Positions 1 through 11,361 of a DNA stretch of 64,000 nucleotides are shown here, piece after piece. The stretch is from positions 77,287,999 through 77,351,998 of the forward strand of contig NC_086382.1 in NCBI RefSeq assembly GCF_036588685.1, written 5' to 3'. The notes beneath the pieces are model-generated. The model was not told the DNA's origin and ran no database searches. It saw nothing but the letters and a program-made list of their open reading frames with translations. The stretch comes from Mytilus trossulus (lineage: Eukaryota > Mollusca > Bivalvia > Mytilida > Mytilidae). Both the position numbers and the translations under genes were made by a program. How positions within the stretch are numbered: position 1 is the first letter of the stretch; every line of letters begins with the position of its first letter.

Positions 1-2625
1 TATTCCTACCATTGCGACCTCCCAGTGCTCAAGGATTTACATACTCTTTCCCTTACAGAGAACACTTAAGAATCCATTATTCCTACCATTGCGACCTCCC
101 AGTGCTCAAGGATTTACATACTCTTTCCCTTACAGAGAACACTTAAGAATCCATTATTCCTACCATTGCGACCTCCCAGTGCTCAAGGATTTACATACTC
201 TTTCCCTTACAGAGAACACTTAAGAATCCATTATTCCTACCATTGCGACCTCCCAGTGCTCAAGGATTTACATACTCTTTCCCTTACAGAGAACACTAAA
301 GAATCCATTATTCCTACCATTACGACCTCTCAGTGCTCAAGGATTTACATACTCTTTCCCTTACAGAGAACACTAAAGAATCCATTATTCCTACCATTAC
401 GACCTCCCAGTGCTCAAGGATTTACATACTCTTTCCCTTACAGAGAACACTTAAGAATCCATTGTTCCTACCATTACGACCTCCCAGTGCTCAAGGATTT
501 ACATACTCCTTCCCTTACAGAGAACACTAAAGAATCCATTATTCCTACCATTACGACCTCCCAGTGCTCAAGGATTTACATACTCTTTCCCTTACAGAGA
601 ACACTAAAGAATCCATTATTCCTACCATTACGACCTCCCAGTGCTCAGGGATTTACATACTCTTTCCCTTACAGAGAACACTAAAGAATCCATTATTCCT
701 ACCATTACGACCTCCCAGTGCTCAAGGATTTACATACTCTTTCCCTTACAGAGAACACTTAAGAATCCATTATTCCTACCATTACGACCTCCCAGTGCTC
801 AAGGATTTACATACTCTTTCCCTTACAGAGAACACTTAAGAATCCATTGTTCCTACCATTACGACCTCCCAGTGCTCAAGGATTTACATACTCTTTCCCT
901 TACAGAGAACACTTAAGAATCCATTATTCCTACCATTACGACCTCCCAGTGCTCAAGGATTTACATACTCTTTCCCTTACAGAGAACACTAAAGAATCCA
1001 TTATTCCTACCATTACATCCTCCCAGTGCTCAAGGATTTACATACTCTTTCCCTTACAGAGAACACTAAAGAATCCATTATTCCTACCATTACGACCTCC
1101 CAGTGCTCAAGGATTTACATACTCTTTCCCTTACAGAGAACACTAAAGAATCCATTATTCCTACCATTGCGACCTCCCAGTGCTCAAGGATTTACATACT
1201 CTTTCCCTTACAGAGAACACTTAAGAATCCATTATTCCTACCATTGTGACCTCCCAGTGCTCAAGGATTTACATACTCTTTCCCTTACAGAGAACACTTA
1301 AGAATCCATTATTCCTACCATTACGACCTCCCAGTGCTCAAGGATTTACATACTCTTTCCCTTACAGAGAACACTAAAGAATCCATTATTCCTACCATTA
1401 CGACCTCCCAGTGCTCAAGGATTTACATACTCTTTCCCTTACAGAGAACACTAAAGAATCCATTATTCCTACCATTACGACCTCCCAGTGCTCAAGGATT
1501 TACATACTCCTTCCCTTACAGAGAACACTAAAGAATCCATTATTCCTACCATTGCGACCTCCCAGTGCTCAAGGATTTACATACTGTTTCCCTTACAGAG
1601 AACACTTAAGAATCCATTATTCCTACCATTACGACCTCCATGTGCTCAAGGATTTACATACTCTTTCCCTTACAGAGAACACTAAAGAATCCATTATTCC
1701 TACCATTACGACCTCCCAGTGCTCAAGGATTTACATACTCTTTCCCTTACAGAGAACACTTAAGAATCCATTATTCCTACCATTACATCCTCCCAGTGCT
1801 CAAGGATTTACATACTCTTTCCCTTACAGAGAACACTAAAGAATCCATTATTCCTACCATTACGACCTCCCAGTGCTCAAGGATTTACATACTCTTTCCC
1901 TTACAGAGAACACTTAAGAATCCATTATTCCTACCATTACATCCTCCCAGTGCTCAAGGATTTACATACTCTTTCCCTTACAGAGAACACTAAAGAATCC
2001 ATTATTCCTACCATTACGACCTCCCAGTGCTCAAGGATTTACATACTCTTTCCCTTACAGAGAACACTAAAGAATCCATTATTCCTACCATTGCGACCTC
2101 CCAGTGCTCAAGGATTTACATACTCTTTCCCTTACAGAGAACACTTAAGAATCCATTATTCCTACCATTACGACCTCCCAGTGCTCAAGGATTTACATAC
2201 TCTTTCCCTTACAGAGAACACTTAAGAATCCATTATTCCTACCATTGCGACCTCCCAGTGCTCAAGGATTTACATACTCTTTCCCTTACAGAGAACACTT
2301 AAGAATCCATTATTCCTACCATTACGACCTCCCAGTGCTCAAGGATTTACATACTCTTTCCCCTTACAGAGAACACTTAAGAATCCATTATTCCTACCAT
2401 TACGACCTCCCAGTGCTCAAGGATTTACATACTCTTTCCCTTACAGAGAACACTTAAGAATCCATTATTCCTACCATTGCGACCTCCCAGTGCTCAAGGA
2501 TTTACATTCTCTTTCCCTTACAGAGAACACTAAAGAATCCATTATTCCTACCATTGCGACCTCCCAGTGCTCAAGGATTTTACATTCTCTTTCCCTTACA
2601 GAGAACACTAAAGAATCCATTATTC
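1..2625. repeat. 77-bp tandem array, about 34 copies
   Basis: Head-to-tail copies of a 77-bp unit with few differences (TTAAG/TAAAG, attGcg/attAcg). The period is not a multiple of three, so the many open frames through it are by-products of the repeat. Each unit holds a good splice-site look-alike: a plus-strand acceptor (pyrimidine tract then TTACAG) that reads on the minus strand as a donor (TTCTCT|GTAAGG). The array runs off the window's left edge and ends at an assembly gap. Confidence 0.95.
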
Positions 2626-2725
2626 NNNNNNNNNNNNNNNNNNNNNNNNNNNNNNNNNNNNNNNNNNNNNNNNNNNNNNNNNNNNNNNNNNNNNNNNNNN
2701 NNNNNNNNNNNNNNNNNNNNNNNNN
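2626..2725. other. assembly gap, 100 N
   Basis: Exactly 100 N, a conventional scaffold gap of unknown true size. It lies between the tandem array and a segment that starts in the middle of a gene. Confidence 0.99.
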
Positions 2726-3242
2726 CAAAGATGGTCGAGTTATAGTCGGTGCATATGCATGGGTTGATGTTATTGATACAGATGGTAGTCATCTGATAAG
2801 GTATATAAGAGATAAGAACAATAGACCAATATTTGAAAGAAATATTTGGTCTATAACCAGTACCCTGAATGGTAATATTTTTGTGGTACAAATGTGTCCT
2901 AATCCAAGAGTAGTTGTATTAGGTCACGGAGATGTCATCAATAAGTACACCGGACATCCTCTCATCAACTGTGACATCACGTTCGACCCAGAGACAGTAA
3001 TCACCACACCAATGGACAATGTTATTGTAGCTGACAATGGCAGTAATACATTACACATATTAGACAACAATGGTCATCTACTGACCACATACAAAACTTC
3101 AGAGATAGGTATATATAATCCAAGATCTCTAGCCATCACTATGGAAGGAAACTTTGCAGTGTTATATATAGGATGTGATATGTCAAATGAAGAAAGTTCT
3201 GACACTGGAAAGCTGTATAAAATGAACATTATAGGATGTTAA
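2726..3242 (+). pseudogene. B-box/beta-propeller gene, 3' part only (second copy of 13593-14109)
   Basis: About 171 codons beginning KDGRVIVGAYAW and ending MNIIGC, the C-terminal propeller half of the family seen complete at 49021-50145. The 5' half, with the B-box zinc finger, would lie in or beyond the N gap. I see no difference from 13593-14109, so it may be an assembly duplicate and not a separate locus. The frame has no stop up to TAA at 3240-3242. Confidence 0.8.
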
Positions 3243-3559
3243 ACCTATGCTGTCAAAAATGTAGATATTCTTAAACTGTAATTCAAACACAACAATATAA
3301 ACATGAAATATAAAATATGATCTTGAGGTAAATAGTAAGCTGTATATAAGTAAAACCCTTAACATGGAATTATATATATTTATATGTGTGTATGCTATTA
3401 TTAAATGTTGTAAATCTATTATTTTAATTCTTTCATTATTATACAATGTTCATTACACTTCCAAAGTCCATTATTTAAAATAAAAAGAAAAAAAAGTATT
3501 ATGAATATAATTACTAATTAGGTTATAACTGATACAAAACTAAATAGCAAACAAGAATA

Positions 3560-3780
3560 ATTAAGTATGTGGTATTATTGCCAAAGAGATAAGAGAGAGG
3601 CGAAGGAAACAAAAGGGACATTCAAACTCATAAGTTGAAAACAATAAAACTGTCAACATAAAGAATCATAGGCTGAGCAACAAGAACCCCACCAAAAACT
3701 TTGAGAGATCTCAGGTGCTCTTAAAAGAGTATGTAGATCCTGACCCTCATGTGACACTCATATCTTTATTATATGTGAAT
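3560..3780. repeat. dispersed mussel repeat (further copies 14427-14650, 18595-18850, 63040-63270)
   Basis: All copies share ordered phrases: gagataagagagag or gataccagaggga, then a run of ACAAAcAGACAAA type, then CCCCACCAAAA, then GATCTCAGGTGCTC and AAGCAGATCCTG. Recurrence at four places within 64 kb marks an interspersed element. I recognise it as common in Mytilus from memory; its class was not established. Confidence 0.7.
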
Positions 3781-4962
3781 TGGGAACTAGAACAGATGCA
3801 AACAGGAACTTTTGACTTGAAGTCATCAATATTGAAATCCTGCAAAACATGATTGTAATTGAAAATTTAAGTTGCAATTTGTTTGGTAAAGGTTTAAGAA
3901 ATAATAGGTAGACTGATCTTTAAGATAGAAAGGTATTTTCGATTAAACTGATATATGATAAGGGATATTACCCAAGTTGATGACATGAAGGCATTTCTTG
4001 TTGAAGGAAAGTTTTATAGAAAGGATCTTTTCTTCTTTTCATTTTTTCCTACATCTTGGAATAGTGTTGAAAATGTTCATCACATTAACAGAGCTGCAGG
4101 ATAAATGAGATAGAATACCTACACCATCAATTTTGTCATTGCAACCATATAATGTCAAAGTATTCAATTGCCAAATCCAGTATTGTTTTTACTTGTCCTC
4201 CAGATAATGTGTGGATTTAAACAACTAAACATCATGAGACAGATGAAAGATACCAAAGAGTTATTCAAAATCATAAGTCGAAACAAACCAAAAATTACAT
4301 GGCAAAAAAACAAAAGCTATTCAATACAACAGCAGAGTAAACATGGTAAAAGAAGTAACTTGTTAACATCCAATGATGTTGTTTAAAAAAATAAATGTCG
4401 AATCTATATTTTTTCAATGCATATCTATAATGACAAGTCAAATTTGTTGATTTCAAATCTTTTTTTTTTTTTTTTTCTATATTAAAATGAAGTCTCTTTA
4501 CAGAAACAGTTGCCATGCAAAAGTTTTTCTTTTGTTTTAAAAGTAAGCCAGAAAAAGCACTATAGAAGTTTTAGTCAAATTCTTTAATTCAAAAGAAGAT
4601 CTATCATGATTATAGTGTCAATAAAAGGGAGATGAAAAATTTATTCACATTTAAAAGAATAACATGTTTTAGTTAATCAGTTATAAATAGACAATTGTAC
4701 AACATACAAACATGACTGTTTCTATTTATCAGTAGTTACAAATAAATCAACACAGTTTAATCTGGGGATAGATGTATATACTCATAACAATACAGATTAG
4801 ATACATCATTTTAACTTTACTAGAAGCTGAGGAATACACATTCATTTTGTAGCATCATCAGAGGCCATTGGGTCCTCATTTCAGTGAACAAATACTGTAT
4901 AGGTCTTGTTTGATACCAAATTTGTCAATATATTTTCTCTATTTGTACTATAACCTGTACAT

Positions 4963-5172
4963 ACTGTGGATTCATTATTCCTCTTTGGATACCTATTTTT
5001 CTGAATTTTGTGGGTACAGGTGAACCACAAATTTAAATGTTCAACAAATTACATTTTTTCTGAAGGAATGTATGCAGACTTTGCCAGAACAATGAAATTA
5101 AATTTCTATAAATATGCAAGTTTTCTTCAAACCATGAAAATTAGTACCCACAAAAATAAATGGATTCACAGT
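4963..5172. mobile_element. MITE with terminal inverted repeats (duplicate at 15829-16038)
   Basis: Begins ACTGTGGATTCATTATT and ends AATAAATGGATTCACAGT, which are near-perfect inverted repeats. It is about 210 bp long with no coding potential. It lies inside the duplicated segment, so the second copy arose with that duplication. Confidence 0.7.
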
Positions 5173-5567
5173 TCTTGTTTGCATTAGAGGCTTGTCTTTC
5201 AATTATCATCCAGAATAATTTCTTTACAATAATTATTTTTCATACCTATATAGATAGTTGATCTTGTTTTAAATAGATATAGTAATAATTATATTTTTTA
5301 CCTAGTTGGCGCTTGTAAGTCCTTCAGAGAATCTGTTGTAAACAAGATTGAAAGACTGCTAAGAGTCTATTATAAGAATGATAGTCTGATTAATGATATG
5401 ATAAAATTTTAAAACATATGGCTTTGTAAACGCATAGTACCCTACAGATAATAGTTACCTTCATACCTTCACATATTCCCTTGATATCCTATCTTTAACT
5501 ATTCTTCCACAATAGACACAAAAAGAACTTTGACACCATGATACATTTTAAAAAGATCTTTTGAAAA

Positions 5568-5783
5568 CTGTATAGGTGGTTATTTCGTGGGGTGTAAATT
5601 TTTGCTTATATCCACGGATAGAACAAAAGCACCAAAATAAATCAGTCCAATTTAAAAGGGTGCATGCGTAGGTATTGATAAAAGCCTTGAATACGCCAAA
5701 ATAACAACCGGTTAAATATTCTGTATACCTTATTCAATGAAAATCTGGAAATTTCACACCCGTGAAAATAAACAGCTATACAG
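5568..5783. mobile_element. MITE, 216 bp, CTGTATAG termini
   Basis: Ends CTGTATAGGTGGTTATTT and, inverted, CTGTATAGCTGTTTATTT. The inverted repeats extend imperfectly to about 34 bp. Its termini resemble those of the elements at 34670 and 4963. Confidence 0.72.
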
Positions 5784-5845
5784 TACATGACATACAAAAT
5801 AAAGAGTATGATTCTACAGGTTTTGTATAATGCACTTTACAGTGT

Positions 5846-6030
5846 ACCTTCCTATAGTCTGAGTCTTATGTTATTGTAGATGTACCTAATTCTGGTAAAG
5901 GCCTTGTCAGACTAAAATACAGAACTACACATTGTATACATACCTTTCTCTAGTCTGAGTCTTATGTTATTGTAGATGTTCCTAACTCTGGTAAAGGCCT
6001 TGTCAGACTGAAATACAGAACAAAGGAATG
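5846..6030 (+). repeat. 96-bp tandem duplication across the APEX1 intron/exon acceptor
   Basis: The sequence from AGTCTGAGTCTTATG through TGTTATTGTAG and into the exon ([15 protein letters not shown]) occurs twice, offset by 96 bp. The upstream copy has an intact acceptor but then runs into non-homologous sequence. The downstream copy continues as the real exon. Confidence 0.85.
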
Positions 6031-7116
6031 GGATGTAGCCTTCAGAGACTATATGAAAGGGTTAGATGCCAAGAAGCCAGTTATATATTGTGGAGATTTA
6101 AATGTAGCTCACCAGGAAACAGGTATATTTAAAGGACTATAAAATATTAAATGATATTTTATAGTCATTATTGTTCTATTGATTCTATTGAGTTCAACTA
6201 CAAATATATTCTTACCTGCTTTGCCTCAGGTGGAGGCAAGTCTAGTTATCGCTCCACTTCATCCGTCCTTCCAAGAAACTTCTCAGAAAGGGAATGATTT
6301 AATACTTGATCTACAGCTTGATGATGTGGAGTTGAAGCAACAAAGTAATTTTTACATCTGCAGTGTACCTACTTTTAGTATGTAGAAAGTATGAAATTTT
6401 ACAACACTAATTGAACAAGGAAACAAATTTACAACACTGAAACTCTAACTAATTTTTGTGAGATGTTACAGTCTACAATAAAAATGCTTTGATTTATTTC
6501 AGATCTCAAGAATCCAAAAACAAACAGAAACAAAACCCCAGGTTTCCATGACGACGAGAGACAAGGATTTACAGACTTGTTAGCTGAGGGATTCTTTGAC
6601 TCTTTCAGAGAATTGTACCCTAATGCCCGGGAATGTTTGTCCTTCTGGACATATATGATGAATGCAAGAGCTAAAAATGTGGGATGGTAAATATTTCAGT
6701 TTTGGGTATCACAATTACATGTTACTCTAGGAGACTTAATAAAGTAATTAACTTTGATACAGTGATACGCAGTATGTCTGTATTTTTAAGTTAAATATAT
6801 TTTTATCATGTGATAATGTAAATCATGTGATAATTGTTTCAGACATTTTTATGAACAAAATGATTTATTTTCGTTTGAAACAACTACCTTCTTTGTGTAG
6901 TGGTTAATTGTTCTTCATCATTGAGAGTAGCGGTGGATTTAAACCAAAGAGTAGAATTATTATTAAAAGGCTTTATATTTCTAATGTTTGTATTTCAGGA
7001 GGTTGGACTACTTTGTGTTATCAGACAGATTAAAGAAAGATTTGTGTGAGCATGCTATACAACAGGATGTCATGGGGAGTGATCATTGTCCTATTGTCCT
7101 ACAGATGGCGCTCTAA
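5976..7116 (+). CDS. APEX1: AP endonuclease 1, last three coding exons
   Basis: The exons are 5976-6122, 6503-6686 and 6999-7116 (TAA), with GT-AG borders and matching phases. They encode (Y)[14 protein letters not shown]..., [20 protein letters not shown]... and [13 protein letters not shown]...LQMAL. This is the C-terminal half of the exonuclease III/APE1 family, the main base-excision-repair enzyme that cuts DNA 5' of abasic sites. Visible catalytic elements are CGDLNVAH (Asp and Asn), [13 protein letters not shown] (Asp) and GSDHCP (Asp-His). The C-terminus aligns with the usual family end. The N-terminal half, with the metal-binding Glu and catalytic Tyr, is not in the window; upstream lie a B-box gene fragment and a gap. 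The first exon's acceptor is tandemly duplicated. Confidence 0.93.
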
Positions 7117-8149
7117 AGTCAAAAGTCAAGCAGTAATTTTGTGAATGAAGTGCAAAATGTTAGAATGAAATGTTGTACAAATGTAGAACCTTTTTTTTCA
7201 ATAGAAATAGTAAAAATTATTATGAATGACATATTGTGTTGTGTATGAAATTTAAATGAGTTTGACATTTTCAAATATTAAACCGAAAAACTAAATATGA
7301 AATAAGCTGTCGTCTGCTAGCCAACTATATCACTGCAAGATGTTTGTACACAGATAATTTTATTTTTAAAACAAATGTTTAATATGAAAGCCTGCAGTAG
7401 GATTGGTTTTTATAAATCTTTCAAATTTATTTTTATTGACCAATGTAAGATTGTTTTTAAGATTTATGCCATGTTTTTATTGAAATCTGTTTTTTACATA
7501 ATAATAATGGTGTTTTTTCATAAAATGGTTCATAATAAATTCACTTAAATTTTCTTTTTACAGATGATTATCAAATATAGACTTTCATAGTCGGATTATT
7601 TAAGGTTTTATACATATGGTCTAGATGAGATATACTATACACAATCATAAACAGTGCAATATATTTTGACTTTTTAACAGTAATTAGTATTTGAAAAAAG
7701 TCTGTATCATAAACATGACTCACAGGTTAAAATTTAAGAAATTTTCTCGAACACAATAGATCATAAATATACATGACAAAGGTTATTGCATTTTAGTGTT
7801 ATCATCATAGAATAAACTTTTATTGTGAATCTGAATGTAATGTAGATCATTTTGTAGATTTTTCATTAAACTTCATCATTTGTTTTCCATTGTCTGTTTG
7901 TTTTTTAAAATTGATGTGCTGCATAATTTATAAAAAAAAAAAAAACCAGCAAAACATATTACATGTATAAACCCATAAACCATATGGAAGTTTATATATC
8001 AATGTCAATATTCTTTCTAGAATTTAATGGCAGAGGAGCACACTTTAGATTTTTGCATAAATATCACAATATCAATGATCCCTGCTGATGCAGTCAAGAT
8101 TATATGAACCCTTCCAGAGAGTCATGTACAACTTGAATCATCCATACAC
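7117..8149. other. APEX1 3' untranslated region and AT-rich spacer
   Basis: No coding region is supported. The AT-rich sequence includes AATAAA at about 7810 as a possible distal polyadenylation signal and an A-run near 7932. Nothing else was recognised. Confidence 0.5.
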
Positions 8150-8293
8150 CAACTATAGATGACACAATGCTTACAGAAGCTGAGAAAAGATCCAACTATA
8201 GTTGACACAATGCTTACAAAGGCTGAGGAAAGGTCCAACTATAGTTGACACAATGCTTACAAAAGCTAAATAAAGTTCCAACTACAGAAACTC
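8150..8293. repeat. short tandem repeat, three units of about 50-60 bp
   Basis: Three imperfect units, each with CAACTATAG, GACACAATGCTTACA and AAGCTGAG or a similar sequence. The unit is not shared with the other arrays in the window. Confidence 0.75.
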
Positions 8294-8294
8294 A

Positions 8295-9858
8295 TATTTG
8301 ATTTAAGTACCTTGAAAAAGCCTGTTGGATAGAATGTACACATAGTTGATCTTTTGAATGTCTGAGAAATGGACCTCAACATGTAACTTAAATCTTAACC
8401 AAATGTAACTGTCATGATTAAGCATGTCAAAGAAAGTGTGGAAAACTGATTATTTGAATGAATTTTCGAAGTCCAAGCACCATAAATCTGCACAAAATCA
8501 TCAGACTAGAACAAAATTCGAACTTGATTTGTAAATTGTCATGATAAAACAATATTCGAATTATCAAATTACTTAGTAATATCTTCAAGCATGACAAGAA
8601 AATGTGTGGAAAACTGAATATTGGAGTGAATTTGCCAAGTCCAAGGACCATAACTCTGCACAACAATATCAGACCAGAACAAAACTCAGAGTTGATTTGT
8701 TACTTTCCCAGATAAATCATAATAGTAAATATCAAAACCATATCTTCAAGCCCAAAGAAAAATAGTGTGGAAAACAGATTTGCCATACTGACCTGATGGA
8801 AATACAGACAGAGTGCAAACCTTAAGTCCTCTTTGACTTCGTTGGTAGGTGACTTATAAAAAATATGTTGGATATATATACCAATGAGACAGCAACCCAT
8901 CACAACTATATTTAAGTGTAACCTTCCTGTGGGCTTCATAAATCACATGCTTCAATAATAATAAACCGCCACAAAGCATGTTATTGGTAACTATGACAAC
9001 ACATTTCTGTTAGATTGTTTTATTGAACCTAGCATATAATGGAATGGCAGTGTACAAATGATAAAACATAACAAAAACATTGGAAATATGATAAAATAAG
9101 GATTCAAGAAAACACTTAATAATTTCTTGATTCGAAAGTAAAAAGACCATACATAATATCTATTAGATTCTGAATTATTTTCATTTCAAGGCAACTTTCT
9201 GATATCATGATTTAAGTGATAAAATATAAACCTAATACAAAATTTTAAGGTCAGCTAAAGGAAAATTCTGAAAAGTATTAAACACTTTTACATCTCTAAC
9301 TTTTTCTGATTTTTTTCAATAATTTTTAAGAAAAAAACTGAGATTTTAAAATGAAATCATCAAAAACTACTTTATGTAAATTAACAGAATATGAAAGAAA
9401 CAACATGTTGAACATAACAACCATAATAATCAGCACATGTAATATGTTAGGGCTATTCCATTAAAACAGATGTGGGATGGTAGGACAGGACATTATTTTT
9501 GGATAATGGTATACATCTTCTGATTGGCTGACAATGTGCTGTCTATCAGCTCATAGACATACTTTTGTACTGTGACTGTGGTTATTCATGTTTTTTAGAA
9601 TTAAATTATAAATAATGACTAACATTTTTTCTGCCTATTAAATAACGATATTTTGATCTCCATAGACAGAAAAGGTATTACAGTCATTCCTTAAGTACAT
9701 TTATTTCTTTACTATCCTCCCACATCTTTCTTAATGGAATACCTGTGGAGCAAGGGAGCATGTATTTTGTAATGACAGTAAATGCACTTTTTTGGGACTA
9801 TGCACATGTGTAGGGGAGCATATATGTTGTATTGACAATGAAAGCATTTGTGTACACT
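8295..9858. repeat. 1.55-kb interspersed segment, second copy at 28857-30550
   Basis: Same order of sequence in both places: AAGTACCTTGAAAAAGCCTGT, the GTGTGGAAAACTGATTATT repeats, the nested TIR element (9454-9741 and 30040-30329), then the GACAATGAAAGCA units. The copies differ by scattered substitutions and indels, so they are an older duplication or two copies of one long element. The match ends near 9858. Confidence 0.85.
9454..9741. mobile_element. TIR element (MITE), second copy 30040-30329
   Basis: Starts TATTCCATTAAAACAGATG and ends with its inverse, CATCTTTCTTAATGGAATA; about 288 bp and non-coding. A related internal stretch (GGCTGACA...AGCTCATAGACATA) recurs near 50300-50400 as a partial copy. 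Confidence 0.75.
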
Positions 9859-9901
9859 GTTTTTCGGTTTGTAGGCTCAACTATAAATTTCTGAAAAATG
9901 T

Positions 9902-10393
9902 CAGTATAGTGTGGGGAAATCCACGCTTACTTATTCAGAATTATGCAATCGAACTCTATAGGATGTCAGTTTAGTGTGGTGTAATCCACGCTTACTGTTC
10001 AGGATAGTGTTACTAAAACCTTGCATGGGATTAGCATTTAAAATCTAAAATGTCCTCTGTCCTTTGGTTGTTTATCACTAGAAATACAATGTTAGTTTAG
10101 TGTGGAGAGATCCACGCTTACTTGTTCCAGAGAATGCAGCCAAACTTTATACGTTGTCAGTTTAGTGTGGTGGAATCCACGCTTACTGTCTAGAAGAATG
10201 TAACCTTGTGATTGTTAAAATCTAAAATAACCTTGGTCCTTTGTTCACTTTCAATACAGAAAAAAAATCAGTTTAGTGTGGAGTAACCCACGCTGCTCTT
10301 TTTCTTTTTCTATTGATGTATAACAAAGTGTAGTTTTAATAGTAAAGGATTTCCAATTCAATACAGTTTAGTGTGGAGAAACCTGCGCTTACA
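9902..10393. repeat. six dispersed copies of a 30-bp hairpin motif
   Basis: Copies begin at 9902, 9967, 10093, 10158, 10269 and 10364. Each has TAGTGTGG, five or six bases, then CCACGCTTACT or a close variant. AGTGTGG and CCACGCT pair as a 7-bp stem with one G-T pair, and the last copy breaks the stem. The first four copies form two pairs (spacing 65, 126, 65) and the sequence between them is related, so a unit of about 190 bp was duplicated. The motif is better conserved than its surroundings. Confidence 0.7.
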
Positions 10394-10573
10394 ATTTAGA
10401 GATAAGATGTTTTCTTTTAAATCATAGAATACTAATTTATATTTTCCCAGCAGTCTTTAATTGTTTGTTGTTCTATTTTTTTCAGCCAAACTTTTGAGAG
10501 TAATTGTCTACGGTGTATCCCGTCAAAGTATAATTCAAATCTGTGTTGTACCCTTCTGGCTACTTGATGGTTA

Positions 10574-11190
10574 CTAACCTGTTCTATATTTTTGTATGAG
10601 TGTAAGGTCTGAGCTAAATTTTGGAGAGTAACTTTCGCTTGCTTCGTTAAGCTCTCTTATTTTTCGAATGACAGCTATTACTTGTTCTTCCAGTTGTTTT
10701 TCGTGGTCATGAAACCTTTCTCTATCGTCCCTACCTATACCTGCTGCCCAATTCCAACTTACAATGCCATATAGTGGTATTTCTAAAATAGTTACTCTAT
10801 ATCCGGGATGGGCGTTGACGCATTTGATAATAAGGTTGGCTTCTGAAATAAAGTCCTCAACAATTGATTCAGTGTCGTGTGTATGCAGGGATATATATAT
10901 ATTTCCCGTTTTTAGCAGTAAAGTCACAAGTTCCTGCCCATATGTACACCCATATATTGCCTTCTTCTTCTATAATCGCATCAATAGACTCTCGAATCCA
11001 CTCTCTACAATTTATAATTCTTGCTCCTCTCATACAATACCCGTATTACCAGGTTAGATCTTTCTCAGCTGATGTGAATGCCTGAGACTGTAAATTAAAC
11101 CCTTTACTGTCAGTTATTATGATGGGTGTTAATTTAGGTCGACCTGAAGGAGTTAACCTACTCCGTTCACAGGCACTTGTTTCTATCCAT
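10574..11190 (-). pseudogene. decayed SGNH-hydrolase-like ORF, probably from a mobile element
   Basis: On the minus strand the translation runs through PIIITDSKGFNLQSQ (a GDS-like block), GARIINCREWIRESID, EEEGNIWVYIWAGTCDFT and HPGYRVTILEIPLYG to the HEKQLEEQVIAVIRKIREL helix. This is the layout of SGNH/GDSL-like domains often found in ORFs of invertebrate mobile elements (family knowledge). It is broken by an in-frame stop near 11050 and a frameshift at the AT microsatellite near 10905. The longest open piece is 10574-10927. Function is not claimed. Confidence 0.5.
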
Positions 11191-11361
11191 TGGAAGAACC
11201 ACTATCAACGTATATTTACGAGAAGGTACCCAACTACTTTTTTCACCTCTCCGCTTAAAACCCTTATTTCTCTGTCAATTCAGTCTCAAATTTTTTGTAA
11301 CATACACCATTCGATTCAGGAAAAGTTTATCTTTCAGATGATATGCATTGTGTTTGCCCTT

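Larger units (their letters stand above)
2726..5299. repeat. 2.57-kb near-identical duplicate of 13593-16165
   Basis: The two stretches match base for base over nearly the whole length. I noticed only a small difference after position 4386 (equivalent 15253) in an A-rich tract. The match begins at the first base after the N gap and stops at about 5300 (equivalent 16166), where unrelated sequence follows on each side. Confidence 0.93.

Noticed and set aside
166-2457. Many overlapping open frames of 65-172 codons in the left array
   Set aside because: They all come from one 77-bp unit read in rotating frames; no start context or end is unique.
3183-3446. Minus-strand 87-codon ORF, repeated at 14050-14313
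   Set aside because: Antisense to the end of the B-box gene and its 3' flank; present twice only because of the segment duplication.
6179-6385. 68-codon ORF between APEX1 exons
   Set aside because: Flanking exons splice in phase without it, and its translation has no APE1 counterpart.
9902-10393. CRISPR-like array (repeats with spacers)
   Set aside because: Spacer lengths are irregular, spacers are related to each other, and the DNA is eukaryotic.
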